NCBI GenBank assembly: GCA_030608565.1
Contig: JAUWDY010000009.1
Location: forward strand, 1 to 49,836
Direction: 5' to 3'
Origin: Candidatus Bathyarchaeota archaeon
GTDB taxonomy: Archaea; Thermoproteota; Bathyarchaeia; Bathyarchaeales; Bathyarchaeaceae
Length of the DNA: 49,836 nt
The first letter of the stretch is position 1; every line of letters begins with the position of its first letter. This document shows positions 35,069 to 43,929 of this stretch, one piece after another. A model generated the notes under the pieces. That model was not told where the DNA came from. It saw nothing but the letters and a program-made list of their open reading frames with translations, and searched no databases. The position numbers and the translations under genes were made by a program.

Positions 35069-35362
35069 TCAAAATACCAGAAGGTTAGATAGTGTACCTC
35101 GCTTTCTAGCAGTCTTAATACTTCACCATCCTCCATTATTTCCAACAATCTTTCTGGATTTCATATTTTTGGCGGTTCTGACTTTCTAAGAGTCTTGCCT
35201 ACTTCAAGAATAGAAGCAAAGATTTTCTGCTGCAACTATGCCCAGCACATTCACTTTCACAAGTAATATCGCAATATGCATGAAACACTTTCCTGTTTAC
35301 AGATAAGTTTTAAGGATTGGGATTATTTAATAAGAAGCCCGAAATCATCTGGAGGATTATCG

Positions 35363-37246
35363 TTGGTTAGTTCTAAAGTGTTGTTGGAAGGTGCTTCTGG
35401 AAAACGTTTCCTTCTTCTTGGAAACGAGGCTATCGCGCGTGGAGTACTTGAAGCAGGCGTGGGAGTTGTCACAACCTATCCGGGCACCCCGGCATCTGAG
35501 ATAGCCGATTCTATTTCAGCTGTTGCCCCAGACGCGGGACTGTACATGGAGTATTCCACAAATGAAATCGTGGCAATTGAAACTGCTGCCGGGGCTGCCA
35601 TGTGTGGGGTTCGTGCTCTAGCTTCTATGAAACATGTGGGATTGAACGTGGCTGCAGATGCATTCATAACGCTTGCTTACGTAGGGGTTCGAGGTGGATT
35701 CACCATTATTACCGCCGATGATCCCTATTGTTACAGTTCACAGAACGAACAAGACAACCGCTACTACGCCTTACTCGCCAATGTGCCCTGTCTTGAGCCC
35801 TCAAACCCACAAGAAGCGAAAGAAATGGTTTCCTATTCCATGAATATTTCCGAAAAACTAGAACTACCTTGCCTTTTCAGAACAACCACCCGTGTGAGTC
35901 ACACTCGTGGACCCGTAGTTTTTGGTCCTCTTAAACAGCCAAAGTTGAAAGGCAATTTTGTTAAAGATGTCAAACGATTCGTGATGGTGCCAGCACACGC
36001 TCGAATCCAACATAAAGCTCTCTTGGAAAAAATGGAACGTGCAAAAAAAATTAGCGAAGAATCGCTATATAACAAAATCGTTCGAAACGGTTCAGGAATG
36101 GGCGTAATCTCGTCAGGTGCGGCGTACAATTATGCTGTCGAAGCTATTGATTTTCTTGATGTCGACGCCAGCGTACTAAAACTAGGAATGACTTTCCCTT
36201 TCCCTGAACAAAAGATTGTAAAGTTCATGGAGAAGCATGATCAGATTGTTATCGTAGAGGAACTTGAACCTTATCTTGAAATGCAAGTAAGAGCCATAGC
36301 AAAGAATTATGTGCCCCACGTGAAAATCCACGGTAAGACTATAACAAAATACTTTCCGAGGTTTGGAGAATTATCCACGCGGTTAGTAGTTGAAGCTCTA
36401 GCCAAAATCGCAGGCAAGGCTTTACCAGTCGCCATTAAGGAAATTGATGAAAAGTACACTCAAGTAAGTGAATCTGTTCCCCCAAGACCTCCTGTGCTAT
36501 GCCCTGGCTGTCCACATAGAGCTTCGTTCTATGTGATAAAAACCGTGACAAAGAATCGAGCGATATACTCTACAGACATCGGCTGTTATGCTCTGGGCAT
36601 CCAACCCCCGTTGCGTATCGGAGACACTCTTGTATGCATGGGAGCCAGCATTGGAACCGCTTGTGGAATTTCTAAAGTGATAGAAGAGGATGTGGTTGCA
36701 GTCGTTGGAGATTCCACGTTTTTTCACGCGGCTATACCGGGGCTGATTAACGCCGTCTATAACAATCATAAGGTAACACTTGTTGTTCTTGACAACTTGA
36801 CAACCGCCATGACTGGACATCAACCTCATCCGGGAACCGGCAAAACTGGAATGAAAACACGTGCTAGGAAGATCCTTATCGAAGACGTAGCTAGGGCTTG
36901 CAATGTTAAGTATGTTAAGGTAGTTGACCCATTCAAAATCAAAGAGGCTATGAAAACTTTGAAGGAAGGCTTGAAAACGCGTGGTCCATCAGTAATCATT
37001 TTTCGTCAACCGTGCGCGCTTCTTGTCTCGAGTGAAAAACGTAGAAAAGGTGAAAAAATCGTTCCCGTCAAAATCTCGGAAAAGTGCACAAACTGTCGAG
37101 TGTGTATAGAGGCGTTTGGATGCCCCGCTCTTTATGTCGAGAACGACCGCGTAATGGTTAATGAAGCGCTCTGTACAGGGTGCATGGTGTGTGCAGCCAT
37201 TTGTCCTTATGATGCAATCGAAGCTGGAGGCTCACTTGATGAGTAA
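35363..37246 (+). CDS. iorA: Indolepyruvate:ferredoxin oxidoreductase alpha subunit
   Basis: 627 residues from a TTG at 35363, seven bases behind GGAGG; the frame is open to 35276. An N-terminal 2-oxoacid oxidoreductase domain (LLGNEAIARGVLEAGVGVVTTYPGTPASE) is followed by a thiamine diphosphate domain (CPGCPHRASF, then DSTFFHAAIPGLINAVYNN and TGHQPHPGTG). Two 4Fe-4S motifs are at the C-terminus (CTNCRVC and CTGCMVC). With IorB it decarboxylates indole-, phenyl- or hydroxyphenylpyruvate to the aryl-acetyl-CoA and reduces ferredoxin. It overlaps iorB by 8 bases. Confidence 0.95.
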   Translation: MVSSKVLLEGASGKRFLLLGNEAIARGVLEAGVGVVTTYPGTPASEIADSISAVAPDAGLYMEYSTNEIVAIETAAGAAMCGVRALASMKHVGLNVAADAFITLAYVGVRGGFTIITADDPYCYSSQNEQDNRYYALLANVPCLEPSNPQEAKEMVSYSMNISEKLELPCLFRTTTRVSHTRGPVVFGPLKQPKLKGNFVKDVKRFVMVPAHARIQHKALLEKMERAKKISEESLYNKIVRNGSGMGVISSGAAYNYAVEAIDFLDVDASVLKLGMTFPFPEQKIVKFMEKHDQIVIVEELEPYLEMQVRAIAKNYVPHVKIHGKTITKYFPRFGELSTRLVVEALAKIAGKALPVAIKEIDEKYTQVSESVPPRPPVLCPGCPHRASFYVIKTVTKNRAIYSTDIGCYALGIQPPLRIGDTLVCMGASIGTACGISKVIEEDVVAVVGDSTFFHAAIPGLINAVYNNHKVTLVVLDNLTTAMTGHQPHPGTGKTGMKTRARKILIEDVARACNVKYVKVVDPFKIKEAMKTLKEGLKTRGPSVIIFRQPCALLVSSEKRRKGEKIVPVKISEKCTNCRVCIEAFGCPALYVENDRVMVNEALCTGCMVCAAICPYDAIEAGGSLDE

Positions 37247-37865
37247 CTGCAACGTAGTTTTGGCGGGAGTCGGTGGCCAAGGCATATTGTTAGCGGCGAA
37301 CGTTCTTGGTTCTGCCGCTGCGAAAGAAGGCTTCAATGTGAGAGTTAGCGAAATTCATGGGATGGCCCAACGGGGAGGCGCGGTAGTTTGCCACATGAGG
37401 ATCGGCGATAGGGTTCACGCACCAACTACCATGGAAGGCGAAGCAGACGTGATTGTCGGACTTGAACCTGTTGAAGCGCTTCGCAACATTAAGTTCGCTT
37501 CTAGTCAAACGTGGGTTCTCTTAAATATTGAGGCAATCATACCCAGCACAGTTTCGTTGGGAACCGCCGCGTACCCAAGTCTGCAAACCATAATGAAAAT
37601 GATTCGTTTATTCGCTGGAAAGATTGTAACGATTGATGCTGCCGATTTGGCTAGAAAAGCTGGGAGCGTTATAGCTCAGAACACGGTTATGTTAGGCGCT
37701 TTGGTGGCGACAAAAAAGTTGCCTATGCGATTGGAAACGATAAAGAACGCTATTAGAGAATTGGTTCCACCAAAATATGTGAAAATGAACCTTGAAGCAC
37801 TTGAGCTAGGATACGGTGTATTACGAAATAGTGATGAAAAAAGACGAGACGAATTAGATAAGTAG
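37239..37865 (+). CDS. iorB: Indolepyruvate:ferredoxin oxidoreductase beta subunit
   Basis: 208 residues from the ATG at 37239, inside the end of iorA and preceded by GGAGG; the frame is open to 37161. The gamma-type domain of 2-oxoacid oxidoreductases is plain: VVLAGVGGQGILLAANVLG, then EIHGMAQRGGAVVCHMRIG, and EADVIVGLEPVEALR. It is the small partner of IorA. Together with the nearby CoA ligase and aminotransferase it points to amino acid fermentation. Confidence 0.95.
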   Translation: MSNCNVVLAGVGGQGILLAANVLGSAAAKEGFNVRVSEIHGMAQRGGAVVCHMRIGDRVHAPTTMEGEADVIVGLEPVEALRNIKFASSQTWVLLNIEAIIPSTVSLGTAAYPSLQTIMKMIRLFAGKIVTIDAADLARKAGSVIAQNTVMLGALVATKKLPMRLETIKNAIRELVPPKYVKMNLEALELGYGVLRNSDEKRRDELDK

Positions 37866-37870
37866 TGTCT

Positions 37871-39403
37871 CTAGAACAGATATTCTTTTTCTACCCACTC
37901 GGGGAACCATTTGTAATAGTCCAGCGGCTTTGCTTTTCTCAGTCCTTCATACGTTGCTTTCGCCAAGTCGATTGTACCGTGCCTACCCTTGTACAGCTTT
38001 ACGAAGCCTTTCTCTTCCAGTGATGTTAGTAGCTTGTCCAATTGTTCATCATCGATACCCTTTAGTCTTTCTTTAATGTCATCACGGCTCATGTGTAAGC
38101 CGGGGTTAACCCTATAATCTTCTACAAGTATCTCAAGTAATGTGTCCGCATTAACTTTGGAAGTGCTTGAAGGTTTAGTTGTGGAAATGGGTATTCCCAG
38201 TTTCTCATGTATATGTCTAGGTGGTAGTCTCAAATCTTCAGCCATGGCTCTAAGCTCCTGTCTGCGAATAACCATTCTCATAACTTCACTAGTTCCTGCA
38301 CCTATTTGGTTGACCTTTGTGTCCCGCATAAAACATTCAACTGGATAAAACCTCGTCCAACCGTCTCCGCCCATGAGCTGAATGGCATCGCTCATCAGCT
38401 TTTCATAGGCTTCAGAGGCAAACAGTTTGGCCATCGCAGCTTCCGATATTGCTGTTTCTTTCAAGTCAAGTCGGTGAGCCGCGTGATACGTAAGCAGTCG
38501 AGCAGTGTGCAACGCTGAAAACATGTCAGCAAGTTTAAACTGGCTATGCTGAAAATCAATAGTTCGTCTATTAAACTGTATGCGTCGCTGCGAGTAGCTT
38601 ACGGCATATCGTATTGCCTCACGCATCGGCCCCAACATACCAGCAGAGTAAAGAGTTCTCTCGAAGTTGAAGCCAGCCATCATCACCTTCCAGCCATCAC
38701 CCTCAGCTGCTATTCTGTTCTCCGCGGGCACCCTTACCTCGTTAAAGTCTAAGATACCATTAGGGAGACCAACCCAACCACCCAGCTCGTTTATCCTCTC
38801 AACCGTGAAACCAGGCGTGCCCTTCTCAACAATGAAAGCACTGAGATGATTGTATTTTGCTCTGTCTTCCGGACGGTTGCTCGTTTTGGCGTATACGCAG
38901 TATATGTCGGCTACAGCGGTGTTACTTATGAATCGTTTTTTACCGTTGAGCACGTATTCATCGCCCTCATGCCTTGCAGTTGTTTCAACACCTGCGGCGT
39001 CAGAACCTACGCCTGCTTCCGTGACGCATACAGCTCCCAACACTTCGCCTTTGGCGATTTTAGGCAGCCACTTTCCCTTTTGTTCGTTACTACCGAACAC
39101 TAACAGTTGCTCAACCCCGCCGAACATAGTTACTGAGTATGCTACATTGAGGGCTGAACACACGCGGCTGAGCTCCTCAGCAATAATGCAGTTGCCAGTT
39201 ACGCCAACACCCATTCCACTGTACTCTTCTGGGATTATGGCACCAAACCAGCCCTTGTCAGCCACTTTTTTCAGAATGCCAGATGGAAACTCTTTGGTCC
39301 ACATGATCTCTTCTCCTCGTGGTATGTTTTCGTCAGCAAATTTCTTAGCCGCATCAGCGAGCTTTTTCTGTCTTTCATTCCACCAAGGATATTTCATGAT
39401 CAT
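37871..39403 (-). CDS. Acyl-CoA dehydrogenase with C-terminal winged-helix-like domain
   Basis: 510 residues; normal members end near 385. Residues 1-385 form a complete acyl-CoA dehydrogenase (CVTEAGVGSDAAG, QLMGGDGWTRFYPVECFMRD, QIGAGTSEVMR). The site of the usual catalytic Glu in that last motif is Ala, as in isovaleryl-CoA dehydrogenase, where the base comes from an earlier Glu; here NFERTLYSAG (Glu 248) fits that position. Residues about 417-490 look like a winged helix (three helices, then GFVKLYKGRHGTIDLAKATYEGL). The extra domain could sense or tether. An ATG at 39397 is an alternative start. Confidence 0.9.
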   Translation of the reverse strand: MIMKYPWWNERQKKLADAAKKFADENIPRGEEIMWTKEFPSGILKKVADKGWFGAIIPEEYSGMGVGVTGNCIIAEELSRVCSALNVAYSVTMFGGVEQLLVFGSNEQKGKWLPKIAKGEVLGAVCVTEAGVGSDAAGVETTARHEGDEYVLNGKKRFISNTAVADIYCVYAKTSNRPEDRAKYNHLSAFIVEKGTPGFTVERINELGGWVGLPNGILDFNEVRVPAENRIAAEGDGWKVMMAGFNFERTLYSAGMLGPMREAIRYAVSYSQRRIQFNRRTIDFQHSQFKLADMFSALHTARLLTYHAAHRLDLKETAISEAAMAKLFASEAYEKLMSDAIQLMGGDGWTRFYPVECFMRDTKVNQIGAGTSEVMRMVIRRQELRAMAEDLRLPPRHIHEKLGIPISTTKPSSTSKVNADTLLEILVEDYRVNPGLHMSRDDIKERLKGIDDEQLDKLLTSLEEKGFVKLYKGRHGTIDLAKATYEGLRKAKPLDYYKWFPEWVEKEYLF

Positions 39404-39462
39404 TTTTTACACCATGCGATGTATCAGATACACTTGGGAGGCACTTAAAATTTGTGAGTTGA

Positions 39463-39798
39463 TCATTGACCTTTTAGAATAGCCTTTAACAGACTGCAGT
39501 ATATTTGCATGTCCGAAGCGTTTACGATGGGGATTCGAACCCCTTTCTGTACCTCAAAGACCTTGGTGTATTTTGGAAAGCTTGTATAGCAGACTTGGCT
39601 TATTGGAAACACCTTCCTTTTTATCTCATGTTCAAAGGATTTTTCATACACCTCTACGCAGAGGAGGTAACCATCAACCCAGAAGAGACGATTGATTCCG
39701 TAAGTTGTAGCGCACCAAGCGAGATTTTCGAGTGAACGTTTGTCTACGCCTAGAACGAGGAGCTTTTTTGTTGGAGCAATTTTAACTTCCATGCTCAA
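39463..39798 (-). CDS. Hypothetical protein next to XPF nuclease
   Basis: 111 residues (ATG at 39792 is an alternative start). Alpha/beta, with KLLVLGVDKRSLENLAWCA early and HEIKRKVFPISQVCYTSF in the middle. No catalytic motif and no recognised family. The gene follows the XPF-type nuclease with one base between them, so both are probably made from one transcript, and a link to DNA repair or to regulating the nuclease is a fair guess from position only. Confidence 0.6.
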   Translation of the reverse strand: MSMEVKIAPTKKLLVLGVDKRSLENLAWCATTYGINRLFWVDGYLLCVEVYEKSFEHEIKRKVFPISQVCYTSFPKYTKVFEVQKGVRIPIVNASDMQIYCSLLKAILKGQ

Positions 39799-39799
39799 T

Positions 39800-40504
39800 T
39801 CACTCCTTGTACCGTATATGCAAAACCTGTTTGACTTTCTCGGTGATTTTAGGTCCTAAACCGTGGACATCTTTAGCCCATTGATCTACGTTTATCAGAG
39901 CGTTCATAGGAGTTTGATATGAGCGAAGGAGAGCTATTGTTTTTTCTCGTCCGATTTTTGGGAGGCTGGCTATGAAGAATATTTGAGCTTCAGCTAACGT
40001 TTCGTGTTTCTTGAACGGATGTACAATGGGTATTCTCTTTTCGACTATTTGTTCTTGTTTGGCAGCTGTGTATAGGAAGTTTATGGTTTCTTTGTAGGTG
40101 GTCGTTTGTATCATGTAGATTCCTTGTTTTGCGAGGGCGAACATGGCTCCCCACACTGAGGCTGGTTGGATTTTGCTGAATTTGTAGATTATGGGGAGGT
40201 ATCCTTCTATGAGGATGAAGGGTTTTGGGTAGACTTCTTTTAGTCTAAACAATTGTTCGAATAGGTATCTTCGTGTGAGTGTGTAGACGAAGTCGTGTAC
40301 GGTTTTTCTTTCGATGGCGCATTGGTCGGATATGATGTAGTCGCCTTTCTGTAGGGTTTCTGTTCTGATGTTAGCGCCATGTTCTTTTAGGCCTTTGATG
40401 ATTTTCGCGGCTGTGGATGCTTCCCGCGTGTCTACAATAATTGTGGGTTGTGTTTGTTTGTCTTGCGGTTTGATGTATGGTACGAGGGTTTCTGTTCCAG
40501 ACAT
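39800..40504 (-). CDS. XPF/ERCC4-type structure-specific nuclease
   Basis: 234 residues, the short helicase-free form found in Thermoproteota-type archaea. The nuclease domain has IIVDTRE (Asp 25), GDYI (54-57) and the hallmark ERKTVHD (65-71). A tandem helix-hairpin-helix domain fills the C-terminus (ASLPKIGREKTIALLRSY and VHGLGPKITEKVKQVL). Such enzymes cut flaps, forks and damaged DNA near double/single-strand junctions, usually with PCNA. A C-terminal PCNA-binding box is not evident here. Confidence 0.92.
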   Translation of the reverse strand: MSGTETLVPYIKPQDKQTQPTIIVDTREASTAAKIIKGLKEHGANIRTETLQKGDYIISDQCAIERKTVHDFVYTLTRRYLFEQLFRLKEVYPKPFILIEGYLPIIYKFSKIQPASVWGAMFALAKQGIYMIQTTTYKETINFLYTAAKQEQIVEKRIPIVHPFKKHETLAEAQIFFIASLPKIGREKTIALLRSYQTPMNALINVDQWAKDVHGLGPKITEKVKQVLHIRYKE

Positions 40505-40698
40505 GTTTTTTCACCTTTGCTGGTGTGTAGTTTATTATTTGATATGTTTGTTTAATATGTTGAGTATTCCAGTTTCAGCAACCACTCTCTTTCTATACCT
40601 ACGAATCCATTTGATCAGGCAAAACATAAGTTGAAGCTCGAATATGGAAAATCATAACGTTATGAATCTCTAAAATAAGCAGCTCATTCTTCAATAAT

Positions 40699-40740
40699 GT
40701 TTAAATACGCCCGCCCAACCCAAAACGTTTGTCAAGGTGG
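40699..40740 (+). promoter_or_regulatory. Promoter and ribosome binding site of rps7
   Basis: GTTTAAATAC at 40699-40708 is a near-perfect archaeal TATA box. A start about 25 bases on would give a leader of about 20 bases. AAGGTGG at 40734-40740 ends seven bases before the TTG start and supports it. Confidence 0.7.
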
Positions 40741-40747
40741 CACGTAG

Positions 40748-41323
40748 TTGAGCCAGAAACAAGAAATCAAACTATTCGAAAAATGGAGTTTTGACGAAAT
40801 CAAGGTAGAAAACCCCGGCATCAAAGACTACATCTCTCTCAAACCCGTTTATGTCCCCCACAGCATGGGACGCCACGAACACGGAAGATTTCGCAAGGCT
40901 GAAGTCAACATCGTGGAGAGATTTTTGAACAATCTCATGCGGCCAGGAACGACTGCGGGGAAAAAGGCGAGAGCTATTAATGTGCTGAGAAATGCTTTCG
41001 AAATTATTCATCTTCGCACTGGACAAAATCCTATACAAATTCTTGTCAGCGCTGTTGAAAATTCAGCGCCTTGCGAGGACACTACTAGGATCGGTTACGG
41101 TGGTGTGACTTATCACATGGCAGTGGACATCTCGCCTCAAAGACGAGTGGACTTGGCTCTACGTTTTCTTTCGGAAGGCGCCAGAAAAGCGACGCTTCGT
41201 AACCCCCGCCCCCTCGAAGAGTGGCTTGCAGAAGAGCTAATCTTGGCGGCAAACAGTGATTCGAAGAGTAAAGCAGTAGCAAAACGTCACGAATTGGAAA
41301 GAGTAGCGAGGTCGTCTCGTTAA
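40748..41323 (+). CDS. rps7: Ribosomal protein S7
   Basis: 191 residues from a TTG at 40748. The archaeal S7 pattern is present: KPVYVPHSMGRHEHGRF, ERFLNNLMRPGTTAGKK, HLRTGQNPIQILVSAVENSAP, YGGVTYHMAVDISPQRRVD, and the C-terminal NPRPLEEWLAEELILAA. S7 binds the head of 16S rRNA and starts assembly of the small-subunit head. In many archaea it precedes EF-2 and EF-1alpha in the str operon. Here an aldo/keto reductase and a GTPase lie between it and EF-1alpha. Confidence 0.95.
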   Translation: MSQKQEIKLFEKWSFDEIKVENPGIKDYISLKPVYVPHSMGRHEHGRFRKAEVNIVERFLNNLMRPGTTAGKKARAINVLRNAFEIIHLRTGQNPIQILVSAVENSAPCEDTTRIGYGGVTYHMAVDISPQRRVDLALRFLSEGARKATLRNPRPLEEWLAEELILAANSDSKSKAVAKRHELERVARSSR

Positions 41324-41340
41324 AGCAAGATTTCGAAACT

Positions 41341-41367
41341 TTATTTTATGTGCATCTCTACGATGTC
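41341..41367 (-). repeat. 27-bp copy of a GTPase gene end
   Basis: The 27 bases match the last 27 bases of the GTPase gene (42706-42732) at 25 positions, in the same orientation. Read on the minus strand it encodes EDIVEMHIK and a stop, against GDIVEIHTK and stop in the GTPase. The aldo/keto reductase lies between the two copies. Only a few further codons look related. Confidence 0.6.
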
Positions 41368-41488
41368 TTCATCGCGTCCATGCGGTTCTTTGCAGCAGCA
41401 GAGTGCCTGCATGCATATAAGCAGTAGTTAGGTGCATAATTAGTAGGTTGGAAGGGGTAGAAAATGATATTCAAGGAGACCTTGACAA

Positions 41489-42607
41489 ATGATTCTCAAA
41501 AACCAATTTGGTCGCACTGGACATGCTAGTACTCGAATAATATTTGGCTCGTATGCCTTGAGCAAGGCAACACAAGCGGAGGCCGATCGCATACTCTATA
41601 TGCTATTAGAGTGTGGCGTAAATCATATTGACACAGCACCCATGTATGGAAATGCCGAGAAGTGCATCGGATCGTGGATGGAGCAGCATCGCGATGATTT
41701 CTTCCTCGCAACCAAGTCTCGAAAGCGTACATACAAAGGAGCCTGGGAAGATCTTCGGCGTTCCTTGAGCCGATTGAGAGTTGACTATATAGACCTTTGG
41801 CAGTTGCATGGTTTGACCAATCCGGCAGGTTGGGGAAAAGTGATGGGGCCTGAGGGCGCTTTGGAGGCCTTTATTGAAGCGCGTGACAAAGGTTTGGTGC
41901 GGTTTCTGGGCGTAACAGGCCACGGTAACAAAGTGCCAGCAATGCACAAACGTAGCTTGGAGCGTTTTGATTTTGATACAGTCTTATTGCCGTACAACTA
42001 TTTGCTGATGCAGAATCCTCGTTATGCAGCTGACTTCAATGAGTTGGTTGGGTTGTGCCGTAAGCGTAACGTTGCAGTACAAACCATGAAATCCATTGCT
42101 CGGCAGCCGTTGGGGGGTCGTTCCAAGACTTACAATACGTATTTCTATGAACCGTTAGAGGCTCAAGATGCCATTGATAAGTCGGTGCATTGGTCGTTGG
42201 GTTTCCCGGACAGCTTTGTGATCACAGTGGGTGATATGCAGCTTCTGCCCAAGATGTTGGATGCTGCCAATCGTTTTGAGAAGCGACCATCTGATATAGA
42301 AATGAGCGCTATGGTTGATGCGTTTGATGTCCAGCAGATTTTCCCGCGCGCGGTGAAGCGCAAGGGCAAGGGACCTCAAACCTGGGGCGGTCAATTGTAT
42401 CGGGCGCTTGAAGGAATAATTCGTGAGGGATTCTTCAAACATCCCAATAAGAGAACGCTAGAGCATGTGGTCAAAGCCTTAGAGTCTAAAGATCTCTCGA
42501 CTAACGGCAAAGAGGACAACATTACTAATTCTCTCGCTAGAAGAGTGAAAAAGGGAGTCTTGAAAAAATCCAAGATATCAAACAGATGGGTTTACTGGGC
42601 AGAATAG
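41489..42607 (+). CDS. Aldo/keto reductase with C-terminal extension
   Basis: 372 residues. Residues 1-285 are an aldo/keto reductase barrel with the catalytic tetrad Asp 48, Tyr 53, Lys 76 and His 107 (IDTAPMYG, LATKSRK, WQLHG). Residues about 300-372 are an added helical domain, basic, ending VKKGVLKKSKISNRWVYW, like a small helix-turn-helix or SAM-like unit. Its base composition is visibly richer in GC than its neighbours, and it lies between two copies of a 27-base sequence, so it is probably an insertion between rps7 and the GTPase. Substrate unknown. A TATA-like GCATATAAG lies about 70 bases upstream. Confidence 0.88.
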   Translation: MILKNQFGRTGHASTRIIFGSYALSKATQAEADRILYMLLECGVNHIDTAPMYGNAEKCIGSWMEQHRDDFFLATKSRKRTYKGAWEDLRRSLSRLRVDYIDLWQLHGLTNPAGWGKVMGPEGALEAFIEARDKGLVRFLGVTGHGNKVPAMHKRSLERFDFDTVLLPYNYLLMQNPRYAADFNELVGLCRKRNVAVQTMKSIARQPLGGRSKTYNTYFYEPLEAQDAIDKSVHWSLGFPDSFVITVGDMQLLPKMLDAANRFEKRPSDIEMSAMVDAFDVQQIFPRAVKRKGKGPQTWGGQLYRALEGIIREGFFKHPNKRTLEHVVKALESKDLSTNGKEDNITNSLARRVKKGVLKKSKISNRWVYWAE

Positions 42608-42705
42608 TTCAGTTGCAGAAAAAAGAGGGGTTTGCAGGGAAGTAATTTCGGGAGATATCACCCGTTTCAATAGGTATTAAACTTAGGCATGCATGCATTA
42701 CACGC

Positions 42706-43929
42706 TTATTTTGTGTGTATCTCTACGATGTCACCGTCTTCTAAGGGAAATGTTAAGCCTACTTTCTGTGGACTGAAGGGAAAGCGTCTTTTTGATGTTG
42801 AGATCTTGTTTACACCTTTACGTTTTTCAGATGGTTTAGCCCATACCTTTGCATAATTGAATTGTTCGTAGAAGTCGCTGTGTATTTGTTTTGCCAAATC
42901 TTGAATCATGGCTCCCTTTTTGAGGATGAACGGCCTTGGAGAGTGCTCTCTCTTGTTCGGTTCCTTCGTGTAGACACGGATTATATTCAACATTTTGAAT
43001 AGTTCCACTCCCAATTTCTCTAAGCCAGTTTGGTTTTTGCAGGAGATTGGGATGCTTCCTATCCGATTACCTACGAGACTGCTCAGTTTCTTCGTTTTTC
43101 TCATTGCATTAGGAGCATCCGTTTTGTTGGCAACGATTATTGCAGGTCGATACACTGTGCTTTCGAAAACGGCGTCTTCTATATCATTTAGAGTTGCTTC
43201 GCCGTAGATTTTCACTGTTCCGTCTGAGATTCGGTAGCTTTTCAGCAGTTGTTCTACATCTCTTACAGTGCAGTCGTTCAGCCGGCCTAGTACGAGAATT
43301 TTAAGGCCTACGTTCATATGCTTTCGTTCAATGTCTACTCGTGCGCGAGGTTCTTGGGTGAGAATTTTTGCTTTTTCTAATTCACTTAGAATCAGAGACA
43401 GTTGTTTACTGGGGTTTTGTGACAGGTCAACCATTAGAATTAGTCCGTCGGCGTTGCGAGCTAGTGCTAACGTCTGTGGACCCCGTGCTTCGCCGTCGGC
43501 TGAACCTTCTATTAACGGTGGGGCTTCGACTATCTGAAATTGTAGGTTTTCATATTGAAACATTCCTGGCACGGGTTCTAGTGTCGTAAATGGATAACTT
43601 GAAACCGTGACTTTTGCGTTCGTGATCGAAGTCAACAAGCTGCTTCGACCCACGTTTGTTGGGCCTAAAACTACAATTTGCGCTGCGCCTTCTTTCTCTA
43701 TGAAGAATTTTGGTCCGCCCTTCCCAATTCTCCTTTGCTTTCTTTCCTCGATTTCTCTTCGCAGAGTGGCGATTTGGCGTTTTGCTTGAGCGCGGATGCG
43801 AGATGTGCCTTTGTGTTTCGGAACTAAACTCAAAAACTCTTTCAGTGCTTGAAGTTTTTCTTGAGGCGTCCTCGCTGATGAAACTTCACTCCATTTATGC
43901 TTTGCCTGTGCGGGAAGATTCGCTGGCAT
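42706..43929 (-). CDS. DRG/Obg-type GTPase with TGS domain, altered P-loop
   Basis: 407 residues: an N-terminal basic helical part (1-80), a G domain (83-310) and a C-terminal TGS domain (about 335-407, ending GDIVEIHTK). The G domain is unusual. The P-loop reads GPTNVGRSS (89-97) with Arg in place of the invariant Lys, and the G3 motif DLPG is EAPP (135-138), while G4 NKTD is intact. It may bind GTP weakly or act as a nucleotide-independent ribosome factor. DRG proteins normally work on translating ribosomes. It is convergent with the aldo/keto reductase and lies close to EF-1alpha. Confidence 0.85.
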   Translation of the reverse strand: MPANLPAQAKHKWSEVSSARTPQEKLQALKEFLSLVPKHKGTSRIRAQAKRQIATLRREIEERKQRRIGKGGPKFFIEKEGAAQIVVLGPTNVGRSSLLTSITNAKVTVSSYPFTTLEPVPGMFQYENLQFQIVEAPPLIEGSADGEARGPQTLALARNADGLILMVDLSQNPSKQLSLILSELEKAKILTQEPRARVDIERKHMNVGLKILVLGRLNDCTVRDVEQLLKSYRISDGTVKIYGEATLNDIEDAVFESTVYRPAIIVANKTDAPNAMRKTKKLSSLVGNRIGSIPISCKNQTGLEKLGVELFKMLNIIRVYTKEPNKREHSPRPFILKKGAMIQDLAKQIHSDFYEQFNYAKVWAKPSEKRKGVNKISTSKRRFPFSPQKVGLTFPLEDGDIVEIHTK

